Below are positions 23,993 to 35,468 of a DNA stretch of 64,000 nucleotides, in pieces (within the stretch, counting starts at the first letter, position 1; the number at the start of each line of letters is the position of its first letter). The position numbers and the translations under genes were made by a program. The notes under the pieces are model-generated. The model was given only the letters and a program-made list of their open reading frames with translations, was not told where the DNA came from and did no database searches. Origin of the DNA: Anastatus disparis (taxonomy: Eukaryota > Arthropoda > Insecta > Hymenoptera > Eupelmidae); assembly GCA_017163975.1 (NCBI GenBank), contig JAFFSR010000397.1, positions 1,865,501-1,929,500 on the forward strand. The letters are read 5' to 3'.

Positions 23993-24044
23993 AGAGTACA
24001 TTCTTCCAAGTGTTGCCTGTTCTATTATTGATAATTTTAACAAT
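23993..24044 (+). CDS. Possible internal exon of an unrecognised host gene
   Basis: Short open stretch (EYILPSVACSIIDNFNN) between a TTTAG acceptor (about 23991) and a good donor AATG/GTGAGC (24044/24045). Its phase joins exactly to the open frame at 24425. The assignment rests only on splice signals and frame continuity. No upstream exon was identified. Confidence 0.35.
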
Positions 24045-24170
24045 GGTGAGCAGTTTTTTCATTTCTGATCTTATTTATTTATAGCTTATATCATGGTTCC
24101 AAATAATCAGTACATAAAACAACTAAAAATCTTAAAATTTCATAATATGTAAAAGATAACTTTCATAACA

Positions 24171-24424
24171 CTGAAAAATAAGTGGCAAAGAAGCACTACT
24201 ATCGGAAACGAAACTATACTCTTTTCGTTTCATGCGCACAGAGTGCCACTGCGGGAAAACAGTGGTGCCACTGTGGGAAAAGAGGTTTACTTCACATGAC
24301 GCCAAGCGAAATCGCTACGTGAGTGGGAATACACATAAACAACAAAAAGAGCTGTTAGCTTCGACAGTGGGGCATCACGTTCCCCATGAGAGAAAGCATT
24401 AGCATTCTACCACTTATTTTTCAG
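24171..24424. mobile_element. 254-bp MITE whose right end supplies a splice acceptor
   Basis: The ends CTGAAAAATAAGTGG and CCACTTATTTTTCAG are exact 15-bp inverted repeats. A tandem ~28-bp motif (GTGCCACTGCGGGAAAA) lies inside. The last bases TTTTTCAG form a textbook acceptor directly before the open frame at 24425. A target duplication is not evident. Confidence 0.65.
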
Positions 24425-24633
24425 AGACAGAATATGATGAAAACATGAGAAGGCTCGAACACACAGTCGAAGAAAAATACATGAATTTTTTAAGACATTC
24501 ATGCTATAGGGATAGAAATTATGGAGATTTAATGTTGTATAATGCAAGAAGTTTTGGCGATCATGAACAGATTCAACGGGTAAGAAATATAGAAACACTT
24601 TTGTATAAAAAACTTAAAGAGATGCAAGAGTAG
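24425..24633 (+). CDS. Possible terminal exon of an unrecognised host gene
   Basis: Starts right after the MITE acceptor and encodes TEYDENMRRLEHTVEEKYMN and onward to a TAG, about 69 residues. The product is highly charged and probably helical (ending LLYKKLKEMQE). The amino-acid composition is normal and contains no TE motif I recognise, unlike the AT-repeat frames around it. The in-frame ATG at 24445 could alternatively start a short ORF. Function unknown. Confidence 0.4.
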
Positions 24634-24973
24634 TTTAATTGTATGTGTTATAAAAAGACTTTTGATTACAATTTGCAATTTTAGATGAATTTTCAAATTT
24701 CATTTAAGTATGAAAAATGATTAAAAATTTATATTCAATATAAAGCTTCATTAAACTTTATATAAAGATACTGCTTGTTTACTCATCTTTTGAAACAGAA
24801 TATTTATAGAAAACTCATTCTGTTTCAAGCTGCTGTGTCGAAAACTATTTTGTATTTTAATCTTGCCTTATAAAAATATTAAAATTCTTATTACATAAAT
24901 TTTAAAAATAATTCCACATTAAAATGAATACTTCAAAAAGTTAGTACAATGATTTGAAAATTTTTATGTTTAA

Positions 24974-25353
24974 CAGGGGGCCAAACTATCTGTCTTTGTC
25001 TAATAGCGTTTTCCATTATTTACATAAACACCATCCATTGTTTCAATAAATAAATAGTAGCCCCGTTAAATATTGGTATAATAAGTAAATTTTGTAATAA
25101 CAATCAAATTATTTTATTGAGTAGTTTTTGAATAATATGTGACCTACCAAAAAAGATAGGTTATATTCTAGTTTGTTAGCAGGTCTCATATTATTGAAAA
25201 ATTACGCGATAAAATAATTTGATTGTTATTACAAAATTAACTTATTATACTAATATCTAGCGGGAGCTACTATTTTCTTCTTGATACAACGTATGGTGTT
25301 TCGACAAATGATAAAAAACTCAATTGGACAAAGACAGAAAGCTCGGCCTGCTC
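24974..25353. mobile_element. TTAA-flanked palindromic MITE, copy 2
   Basis: 380 bp, flanked by TTAA at 24970-24973 and 25354-25357. The ends and subterminal CTGTCTTTGTC match the 8214-8598 copy. The central part (TTTTGTAATAACAATCAAAT and its complement) differs from that copy, so the two are ends-related rather than identical. Confidence 0.75.
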
Positions 25354-25357
25354 TTAA

Positions 25358-25728
25358 ACTATGTTGCAGTTAAAATAAAAGAATAAAATTGCTTTATTTT
25401 ATCAGTATTTTTTTATTTTGAATGTAAAATCACTGCTATAGTAGTGTTGCAGGAAACACAGTAAATAAGGTTCACAAATTATAATTTCCATTTTGTACGT
25501 ACCTATAATCAATTGAATGTGATTTTAATAATACAATTTACTGATTGATGAAATAATTTTTTTTGTACTTACAGGCAAAATTTAATGTTATTATTCTATC
25601 AAACTTTTTTTATTTATTTAAGGAAACTATTATACTATTGTTTAAAATTGATTTGAAAGTATTGCTGTTTGTTGCAAGCATAAATTATTAAATTACTAAA
25701 AGTAAAATAAAATTGATGGATTTATTCA
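25358..25728. other. AT-rich spacer
   Basis: No gene, repeat or signal recognised. Confidence 0.4.
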
Positions 25729-25871
25729 GGGGCGGATTAAAGGGGGGGGGGCTAGGTAGGGCTATAGCCCCGGGCCCCGGTTATCAGGGGGCCCCGAATA
25801 GAATAAGGTTGTTGAAAAAATGTTTGCGAGTATTAAATTAAAAAAAGTTTTTTTAGTTTGTAAAATATATA

Positions 25872-26072
25872 TAGTAAAGCGGGGTAAGATGAGGAAGAAA
25901 GTTTTTATATCTTAATTTAGTAAAGAATATTATAATCTATTAAATAAATATTAAAACTTTTGTACCGATGATTGCTATAAGTTTTTATATTTATTAAACA
26001 GATTGTTATGTTCTTAACTAAATTAAGATATAAAAATTTTTTCCCTTAAATATGATATCTTCCGCTTTACTA
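25872..26072. mobile_element. Palindromic TA-flanked MITE nested in the hAT element
   Basis: The ends TAGTAAAGCGG and CCGCTTTACTA are inverted, with TA on both sides (25870-25871, 26073-26074). The arms share AAGTTTTTATATCTTAATTTAG. Non-coding, 201 bp. Confidence 0.7.
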
Positions 26073-26904
26073 TAAGAATTTTAGTAGAATTGCAAATTAC
26101 AATACTTTAAAATAAAGCCATATTTATTTGTCAACGTATTATTGTTTTCGAATGAAATTCGATCTTAAAATCAAAATTTTTTTTAGTGCAACAAATTCAA
26201 AAATTTGTTTTGTAACATTCTGAATTTATTCTGTTTTCTCTTAATCGCTATTTGTACCGTTTATTTAATTTCAACCTTACTTTGCCAAGAAGGGAAAATA
26301 CATATCACAAACTCAACGCAATAATATATACACCATCAACTTTTTTTCAAAATTTTTTTAATTCTTTTTTCAAACACGTTTAAAGTAGAAAACAAGGATC
26401 AAACAAAAAAATAAAATTCTTCTCTTCTTTTAGTTTTTAATCTTTGCAAAAGTATTTGCACTGAAAAATTATTGAAACTTCTCAATAAAACAAATAAATT
26501 TTATTATTTTTTTATATACGATAAATATTTAATTTATCTATAGTAGTTCGATCAAAGAATAAAATATTAAATAATCTAGATAAAAAATATAAAAAATGTT
26601 AAAATGTAAAAGTATAAAATTTGTGAAAGAAAAAGTATAGAGATATAAAGTATAAAATATTTAATTACACCTATAGCTATGAGCAAAAAATTAATAAATA
26701 ATTAATCTATAAAGGAAGTTGTTTGAAATATTTCGTCAGAATACAATCATTTAAAAATAATTGTATAATGCTGTTACATAAAACGTCGCGCTGTTTGGCT
26801 GAATAATACTATCATGCGATGCTAACTAGTGAAAAGGTTTGTCAGCATATTTATTAATAAAGCACATGTCACGTAGAGTATATAGTGCTTGTATCAATCG
26901 GTCG

Positions 26905-26960
26905 AGACAGAAATTCGAACTCGGATCATCGAGTTACGGACCCATCACTAAGCCATGAAA
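26905..26960 (-). pseudogene. tRNA-like sequence with A and B boxes (SINE or tRNA remnant)
   Basis: The minus strand shows an A box-like TGGCTTAGTGATGGG (26955-26941) and a B box-like GAGTTCGAATTTC (26922-26910). The 33-nt box spacing is short for a tRNA, and no cloverleaf with paired acceptor ends was found. A tRNA-derived SINE head is the likelier reading. Confidence 0.45.
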
Positions 26961-27215
26961 AACCTCAAAAATACAATTATGTTTGACAAAATATTCCAAA
27001 TAATTAATAAATTCTTATAAAATTATGTAAATTGATTTTGATAGATAATTTTTTTATAAATATAATAGCAATTTTTAAAAGATTTTAAAAGAAAGTAAAA
27101 ATTTGTTTATCATTACTTTATTCATATTTTGATCATCGATAATAAAAACATGGAATTTACTACTATTTAAAATAAGACTATTATTAAACAATTAAATCTC
27201 TCTTAATTTGCAAAT

Positions 27216-27452
27216 TGTGAGTCCGAAAGGTCATTTTCAGTTTTAAAACGATTAAAAAATGTATTGCGAGCAAATATGCTAGATAAAAGATTATCGTCTT
27301 TAGCTAGATTTGGAAATGAATTACTTCAAAATTTAAGTTATGATTTAATTGATAGATCTGCCAATGATAAAGCGAGGAAAAAAGTTTTCAAAGTTCGATT
27401 ATATGAATTTCAATTGAAATTTTTTATATTGATCATATATTCTAATTTTTAA
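27216..27452 (+). pseudogene. hAT transposase C-terminal dimerisation fragment
   Basis: Reads CESERSFSVLKRLKN, then VLRANMLDKRLSSLARF, the conserved hAT C-terminal dimerisation motif (consensus C-E-x-E-R-x-F-S ... RL). The stop is at 27452. The catalytic core and zinc finger are not recognisable upstream, so this is a remnant of the host element's transposase. Confidence 0.75.
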
Positions 27453-28219
27453 TACATAAAATGTTTCAAGATAATTAAAAATTTACTGACTAATTTATTA
27501 ATATTATATCTGATTTATTTTAATAACTTTGAAAATATCATATAAAAATTAATAATCTCTTCTACTCTAAACAAATCTTTATTGCCTATCTGCACTTCTA
27601 ATCTGTTACGTAGTTTTAAGAATTCAGTTTAAGAAAGAAAGGCAATAAATTTGCTATCCGCCAGAAGTCATAATTTACTTCTCAATAGAAAAAATTATTT
27701 AAAATATAAACATTATTCAATTTTTTATATCGAAAAAACGTTGTCCTTAAAGGGGCCCCATTATGTTCATAGCCCAGGGCCCCACGAAACCTTGATACGC
27801 CCCTGGATTTAGTATTAAATAAATAATTATTATTTATATTAAATTTAATTATTTTTATGAAAAAATTTAATTTTATATCCTTATCAAAAAATGATAAATT
27901 AAAAAATCATTTTCCTTCAAAATACTGATAAATTAAAAAACTATTTTTTTAAAAAAAAGTTTATAGCTTTGAAAAATTTTTTAAATATATATAAAAATGA
28001 TCAGCAAAAGCTAACGTAGGTAAGTATATAATCCCACACAGCATGAAAGAATTTTCAAATAATTTCATGAAATATTACAAGTAATAATACGTTGAAAGCA
28101 TTTAAAAAGAACTTAAAAAGATAACTATATTCTTTTGAAAAGAATTTATGAAGTAATACACAGGAAGATTACAAAGTCTTTACAAAAATAATACCAAAAA
28201 GGAAACGAAAGTTGAGACA

Positions 28220-30800
28220 TGAAATATTACACGAATCCTTACTGAAAGGACTTTGAAAGGACTTCTTGATAGGAAACAAAAAAGAACTCAGAAATCTTCC
28301 AACGATTCCAGTCATAAAATAATTTAGAAAGATTTTTGGAATGATCTAAGGTATTCTTTCACCGAATCATTTCAAGATTCATTCAAAAAGCTTTCATGAA
28401 ATAATTCATGCAATATTTTAGTAAAGTCTCAAGAAATCGTACATGAAATAATTTTGAAATATTTCATGAAATAACTTATAATGAGAATGAAAGTTATTAC
28501 ATAAATCCTTACTGATAGGACTTTGAAAAGACTTCTTGAAAGAAAACAAGAAAGAACTCAGAACTCTTTCGAAGGTTCCAGTCGTAAAATAATTCAGAAA
28601 GATTTTCGAAATAATCTAAGTTATTCTTTCACCGAACAATTTCAAGATTCATTCAAAAAGCTTTCAAGAAATAATTTATGCAATATTTTGGTAAAGTCTT
28701 AAGAAATAATACATGAAATAATTTTGAAATCTTTTTGAAATATTGCATGAAATAACTAATGACGAGAATAAAAGTTATTACATAAATCCTTACTGATAGG
28801 ACTTAGAGAAGACTTCTTGAAAGGAAACAAGAAAGAACTCAGAACTCTTTCAAAGTTTCCAGTCGTAAAATAATTCAGAAAGATTTTCGGAATGATCCAA
28901 GGTATTCTTTCACCGAATAATTTCAAGGTTCATTCAAAAAGCTTTCAAGAAATAATTTATGCAATATTTTGGTAAAGTCTTAAGAAATAATACATGAAAT
29001 ATTTTTGAAATCTTTTTGAAATATTTCATGAAATAACTTATGATGAGAATAAAAGTTATTACATAAATCCTTACTGATAGGACTTTGAAAGGAATTCTTG
29101 AAAGAAAACAAGAAAGAACTCAGAACTCTTTCGAAGTATCCAATCGTAAAATAATTTAGAAAGATTTTCGGAAGGATCCAAGGTATTCTTTCACCGAATC
29201 ATTTCAAGATTAATTAAAAAAGCTTTCATGAAATAATTCATGCAATATTTTGGTAAAGTCTTAAGAAATCTTACATGAAATATTTTTGAAATCTTTTTGA
29301 AATATTTCATGAAATAACTTATGATGAGAATAAAAGTTATTACATAAATCCTTACTGATAGGACTTTGAAAGGAATTCTTGAAAGAAAACAAGAAAGAAC
29401 TCAGAACTCTTTCGAAGTATCCAATCGTAAAATAATTTAGAAAGATTTTCGGAAGGATCCAAGGTATTCTTTCACCGAATCATTTCAAGATTAATTAAAA
29501 AAGCTTTCATGAAATAATTCATGCAATATTTTGGTAAAGTCTTAAGAAATCAAACATGAAATAATTTTGAAATCTTTTTGAAATATTTCATGAAATAACT
29601 TATAATGAAAATAAAAATTATCACATGAATCCTTACTGGAAGGTCTTTGAAAAGACTACTTGAAAGGAAACAAGAAACAACTCAGAAATCTTCCAACGAT
29701 TAAAATCAGAAAATAATTTAGAAAGATTTTTGGGACAATCTAAGGTACTCTTTCACCGAATCATTTTAAGATCCTTTCAAAAAGCATTCATGTAATAATT
29801 CATGCAATGTTTTGGTAAAGTCGCACGAAATCTTACATGAAAAATTTTTGGAATCTTTTTGAAATATTTCATGATATAACTTCTGGCGAGAATAAAAGTT
29901 ATTACATGATTCCATACTGAAAGGACTTTGAAAAGACTACTTGAAAGGAAACAAGAAACAACTCAGAAATCTTTCAACGATTAAAATCAGAAAATAATTT
30001 AGAAAGATTTTTGGGATGATCTAAGGTATTCTTTCACCAAATCATTTCAAGATTCTTTCGAAAAGCATTCATGTAATAATTCACGCAATATTTTGGTAAA
30101 GTCGCACGAAATCTTACATGAAATAATTTTGAAATCTTTTTGAAATATTTCATGATATAACTTCTGACGAGAATAAAAGTTATTACATGATTCCATACTG
30201 AAAGGACTTTGAAAAGACTACTTTGAAAGGAAACAAGAAACAACTCAGAAATCTTTCAACGATTAAAATCAGAAAATAATTTAGAAAGATTTTTGGGATG
30301 ATCTAAGGTATTCTTTCACCAAATCATTTCAAGATTCTTTCGAAAAGCATTCATGTAATAATTCACGCAATATTTTGGTAAAGTCGCACGAAATCTTACA
30401 TGAAATAATTTTGAAATCTTTTTGAAATATTGCATGAAATAACTAATGACGAGAATAAAAGTTATTACATAAATCCTTACTGAAAGGACTTAGAGAAGAC
30501 TTCTTGAAAAGAAACAAGAAAGAACTCAGAACTCTTTCGAAGGTTCCAATCGTAAAATAATTCAGAAAGATTTTCGGAACTATCCAAGGTATTCTTTCAC
30601 CGAATCATTTCAAGATTAATTAAAAAAGCTTTCATGAAATAATTCATGCAGTATTTTGGTAAAGTCTTAAGAAATCAAACATGAAATAATTTTGAAATCT
30701 TTTTGAAATATTTCATGAAATAACTTATGACGAGAATAAAAGTTATTACATGAATCCTTACTGAATGGACTTTGAAAGGACTTTTTGAAAGAAAACGTGA
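28220..30800. repeat. 281-bp tandem array
   Basis: The landmark ACATAAATCC/ACATGAATCC occurs at 28501, 28782, 29063, 29344, 29625, 29906, 30187, 30469 and 30750, steps of 281 bp (one of 282). An earlier, less regular unit starts near 28231. Neighbouring units at 29063/29344 and at 29906/30187 are nearly identical, showing recent local duplication. Confidence 0.93.
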
Positions 30801-30937
30801 AATATTTTGGGGATTAGTTTATAATTTATCCGTTTGATTAAAATCGATGCGGTTAAAATCGATTTTATCTGATAAATTCGATTTTAACCGCTGTGAAACT
30901 ATTCGTAATCCTATAAATAATTATATCATCATATTCG

Positions 30938-30939
<2 letters not shown>

Positions 30940-31002
<63 letters not shown>

Positions 31003-31031
31003 AGTGTTGTATGTGTTGTGTGTGTGTGTTT
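30940..31031. repeat. (TA)n(GT)n microsatellite
   Basis: A TA run passes into a GT run at about 30980. The frame 30847-31044 is an artefact of this repeat. Confidence 0.95.
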
Positions 31032-31711
31032 GTATCAATTCTAAATTGATTCTTAAACAATACAGGAAAGAATAAAGTTTCTACAACTTTACACGTCTCT
31101 CAACTAAAGATATATGAAAAGATTAATGTATTATTTCTAAAAGAATTCATGAATCCTTTCAAAATTCTTCTATTATAAGGATTCTGTAATAATTCTTTGT
31201 CTAAGGTATATTCCTTTTAGAAATAATACAATGAAATATTTTAAAAATATTTCATATCATTGTTACAGAATCCTTTCAATGGAAGATGTATGAAAAGATT
31301 TACGAATTATTACCAAAAGAATTCATGGATCCTTACAGAATTCTTTCATTGAAAGGATTCTGTAATAATTCTATGTCCGAGGTATATTCCTTTTAGAAAT
31401 AATACAATGAAATATTTTAAAAATATTTCATATCATTGTTACAGAATACTTTCAATGGAAGATGTATGAAAAGATTTACGAATTATTACCAAAAGAATTC
31501 ATGGATCCTTACAGAATTCTTTCATTGAAAGGATGTTAGAAATGTCTTGTGAATTCTTTATGAAATATTTTTTTGTATTATTTTTAAAAGAATAATACCT
31601 CGGACATAGAATTATTTCAGAATCCTTTCAGTGAAATATTTCTGAAAGATTGTAGACCTTTCATGAATCCTTTCAGAATCCTTTCAAAGTCCTTTTATGC
31701 TGTATGGGAAT

Positions 31712-33990
31712 ACATTGCAATGTATGATAATATTGTTGTCAAAACTCTAAATAGAGTATCAATCAAATCTAGGCAAGAAGAAAATATACATAAAAATACA
31801 CTTTTAAATAATGAAGTGAAGATGGTTTAGATTAATATTTTCTTTATCATTTTAAATATTAAATATTACACTTATTTTATTGAAATATTGACACTAAAAT
31901 TACAACAGTTTAACACAGTTAATTACATTATTTTTTTAAAAATAAAAGTCAGTTCTGTCCTTGAGGATGACCAGTAGCGTGCTCGAAACGTTGGACACTT
32001 TTGAAGATCACAATCGAAGAAAGCTTTTTTGGTGGTGGGGGACAGTCAGATTGTGCCTTACTAATTTTATTTATTTTCAGGTTTCTTCCCAGTTAATTTT
32101 TAAGTTTTTATTTCAGGTTATTCTACGGGGGTGATTATAAACAAGGGCAGTCTGTCTGTCCATATTTATTTTATTATTTTATTATATAGATTTTAAATTC
32201 ACTGTAAGATCGATGGAAATATTTGTCATCTTATTATTTTTTTAAACAAAATATTTGATTATAATCCCTTATCAAAAAAGTGTGAATGAAAAATAAAAGT
32301 TTAAGTTAAATATTTTAACATTACATTTAAATTTTTTTTTTCAATTTAAAATTCTTGAAAAGCTTTTCAAAATGCTTTTTGTACAAAAAAGTATGAACTC
32401 AAAAAAACCTTACTTTAAACTAGCTATTATTTTTCTATATTTATTATTAAAAAAATGTACTAAAAAATAGAATTAAAAAAAAAATAAATACTCAATGAAA
32501 TAGATAAACTTTTTTTGATTAAATAATCTAAAGTTTAAATTATAGTAACTTTTTTAGTGATTTTCTTCAAATACCTGTAACTAGGGAAATATTGAGCCTC
32601 TAAGCTTTTAACTTTTTTCATATTTCTGCATCCAGAAAACATTCCCAAAATTTGAGCAAAATCGGTGATCCGAAAGTGAAACACTCTCCTTGTTAGTCTA
32701 GGAGTCAAGGGGTCCCTTTGTGTTTAGACATTATTTAAACTTATAAATACTATTTTATCTTTATTATTACTTTTAAAAAAGTATATTTTGATATATTGAA
32801 TAGTATAGTATTCCTTAGAACATTTTTTCTAAATATTTCATTTTATTTTACTATATACATCATACGTTTTTTTAATTTCAGCTTTTGAAAGTACTGAAAT
32901 AAATTGAGTAATAATCACTAAATTTATACCTTTTATTTGACTCATCTACAGTTTTTGCTCAAGAAAGTTTTGAAACCAATCAAGCAATCGTCGTGTACTT
33001 CTGTATTCGATTCATTCTTTTAAATAATATAAAATTCATGAAATATTCACAGTTTTAGCTAAAGAAAGTTTTGAATTGAAATTTTTAAAATTTAAGGGAA
33101 GGTACCCATTTCAATTGTAATACTTTTAATAAAATTATGCATTCCCTATCTCATTACATTATCTTTTTATTTAAAAGTGCACTGAGAAAAATGTCTACAT
33201 AAAGTTTACTGCAGACATATAAAATTATTATTTAATTATCTTTTTATTTTAAAGTGCACTGAGAAAAATGTCTACATACAATTTACTGCAAACATATATT
33301 AAATTACTATTTAATATAGTAATGCTGTAACATACTCGCTTTATAAGAGAAATTATTATTTTATATTTTATAGTAAATTTTGATTGAGAAGATAATATAT
33401 AGAAAAAAATATTTAGTCGTTAATTTTTTTATCCTGTACTTTAAATATTTTTCAAGTAGAGCAGAATGATGAATGCAGTGATATTCAATTTACTTTAAGT
33501 GAAATTAAAAGTAAAATGGTATTTCTTAAAATTTTTGAATTGTCAACTAATGAGAAACAATTTTTTGTAATTCCCTTGTTGCATTTATAGATTATTTTTT
33601 GAATCTATAATTATACAAATATTTAATAAAAAATTAATTTTATTACTGATTTTGAATTTTTTGCTATTGGCCAAATCTAGTATAACCTACAAAATTTGTT
33701 ATTGATGATCATATGTTCTTATAATTAGTTGAACAATGTATTTGCTACTGTAAAGAAGACAACTAAAATTCTGTTCATTTCATTGTTATTTTGAAGGCTA
33801 GATTAAAATTCCAATAACTTTTGAGGTAAGAATGATAAAATTATAAAATATTGATTTAGAATTTTTATTCATTTTCATTAAGAATGAATAAAATTAAGTT
33901 ATATTATATCGTAAATTTATAGATTATAAAAATTTATGATATAATATATAGGAATTCCACTGATATTTTTTAAAAAATTCTATTTTATAG
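31712..33990. other. AT-rich intergenic DNA
   Basis: No gene seen. An ~80-bp direct duplication (AAAGTGCACTGAGAAAAATG at 33174 and 33251) and homopolymer-rich stretches are present. At 31960-32010 GATGACC...TCGAAACGTTGG resembles a terminal motif I associate with Penelope-like elements, but I cannot confirm it. Confidence 0.5.
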
Positions 33991-34203
33991 ATGGCTGGTT
34001 CAGGGTTTTTTCAAATTGTCGAGCTTTGTGACAAAGAATTATTCACTGATCCTTTTGTGATTGTCCCAGTTAAGTATGTTAACAGCTCTCATGATGGAAA
34101 TAGTTATGTGTATTATCTAGGGCCTCCTTTTACTGAAGATGATATAGATTGTATAAAAGACTTTGTTACAAAGAAAGTTTTTCCCTTACCACCAAACTGG
34201 TAA
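33991..34203 (+). CDS. Exon-like ORF, unrecognised
   Basis: Begins with ATG right after a TTTTATAG acceptor-like site and encodes MAGSGFFQIVELCDKELF onward for 70 residues (PFVIVPVKYV..., PPFTEDDIDCIKDFV...), ending PPNW. At the end, CTG/GTAAAAAT could be a splice donor, so it may be a first coding exon, or simply stop at TAA. Composition is that of a normal soluble protein and no TE motif is seen. An inverted-arm transposon begins 106 bp downstream, so any gene here is probably disrupted. Confidence 0.4.
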   Translation: MAGSGFFQIVELCDKELFTDPFVIVPVKYVNSSHDGNSYVYYLGPPFTEDDIDCIKDFVTKKVFPLPPNW

Positions 34204-34830
34204 AAATACAAATGCATTCCCAAAAGTTATGCAGGTGATTCCATTCTATTATATCAGTAAAAGAAAGTTGTAAACTTTTTCTAAATTCACTCAATATTTT
34301 TAATTTTAGCCATTCACCCTCAATGTCTATATATACCTTACTGTTACTACTGTTCGTCCTGTCTCGCTGTTTTGTTTTTGTAGTCATAAATCAATTTAAG
34401 TATGTATTACATTATATACATTCCCAAGCTATAGCTTTAAAGAATTTGTGATTTTACAATTTTAACTTTTAGAATTTTAATTTTGAACAATTTGCGATTT
34501 TTTTCAATACTTATGCTACCTTCATACAAATTTTATTAAAATAAACAATTATATTCTTTGTCACAACTTGTTCAACTTTTTTTAAAGCCACAAAATGAAA
34601 TTTTTTTTTAAACAGCGAGACAACACGACAAGTTTTTTTTTTATATTATATTTCTCTAATAACTGTATTTTCCCATGCGTGAGTTCAACACTAAAAGATC
34701 CATTCTATCAATGCTTTAAACCCGTTGGGTGCCATTGTAAAATTTATTATATTTTTAATATATATATGGGACGTTTCATGTCAACTCGACTGACCAAAAA
34801 ATAGAATTTGCTAAAAATATTTAACGCTGA

Positions 34831-35468
34831 TGGCGCCATCTCTTGGATAACGTGAACACTAACTTCACTGTTCTTTTGATAGAATCTAGTGGTAACAACG
34901 TGGAATTTGCTGCATGTTTGATTTAATTGCTGTATATTACAATAGTGCAGTATATTGTATGCAGTTATACTGCAACTGGTTTTAAGTATTGTCTACAACA
35001 TAACCTCAATCTTTTTGGTGCAATCATCTACCACAAGAGGATTCTTATTTGCTTAGTGCTGGTGGCTCCATCCCTTGGATGACCTGTATCTTGGCATCTT
35101 TGCCCGTCTATGTGATACCTGATGGTAATTTCTCCAGTTAAGGCGCTTTTCCACTATTATCTTGTGCTCTCTCTAATCACAGTCAAACGAATCTTACTCT
35201 GTACAAATTAAGCCGCTTTTCCACTTACAATAACTGAAACTTGGAAGCAACTCAGAGTGCATTTGTTAAGCTGCTTTTCCACTTCCAATAACTGAAACTT
35301 AGAAACAACTCAGAGTGCATTTATTAAGCTGCTTTTCCACTTACAGCAACTGAAACTTAGAAGCAACACAGAGTGCATTTATTAAGCTGCTTATCTACTT
35401 TTAAATATACAACTGGCACCAAATTTAAAATTAAAATTTAAGATTCGTTTGATTAAGCTATTTCTATC
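34831..35468 (+). promoter_or_regulatory. 5' leader of copy 4 with tandem repeats
   Basis: The motif TGGCGCCATCTCTTGG (34831) recurs as TGGCTCCATCCCTTGG (35063), 232 bp apart, mirroring copy 1. Nearer ORF1, a 58-bp unit with AAGCTGCTTTTCC repeats at 35210, 35268, 35326 and 35384. Repeated leaders of this sort often carry promoter activity; that is inference here. Confidence 0.6.

Larger units (their letters stand above)
25737..27805. mobile_element. Decayed hAT transposon
   Basis: The ends CAGGGGCGGAT and ATACGCCCCTG are inverted. An 8-bp flank (GATTTATT, 25729-25736, versus GATTTAGT, 27806-27813) matches 7 of 8, as expected for hAT. GC-rich subterminal blocks (CCCCGGGCCCC, GGGGCCCC) are typical of this hAT type. 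Only the C-terminal dimerisation region of the transposase survives (27216-27452). A mariner-type MITE (25872-26072) is nested inside. Confidence 0.8.
28033..31708. mobile_element. 3.7-kb TIR element containing a 281-bp tandem array
   Basis: The ends CCCACACAGCATGAAAG and CTTTTATGCTGTATGGG are imperfect inverted repeats flanked by AAT on both sides (28030-28032, 31709-31711). Most of the interior is the 281-bp satellite; the right part has a 176-bp duplication (31113-31550). No transposase is visible. I read it as a non-autonomous DNA transposon whose interior expanded in tandem. The superfamily is unassigned; 3-bp duplications occur in Harbinger- and CACTA-like groups. Confidence 0.7.

Noticed and set aside
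30034..30243. 69-codon minus-strand ORF
   Set aside because: It lies within a 281-bp satellite unit and does not persist in the neighbouring units.
30847..31044. ORF containing YIYIYI/VCVCV runs
   Set aside because: Translation of a (TA)n(GT)n microsatellite.
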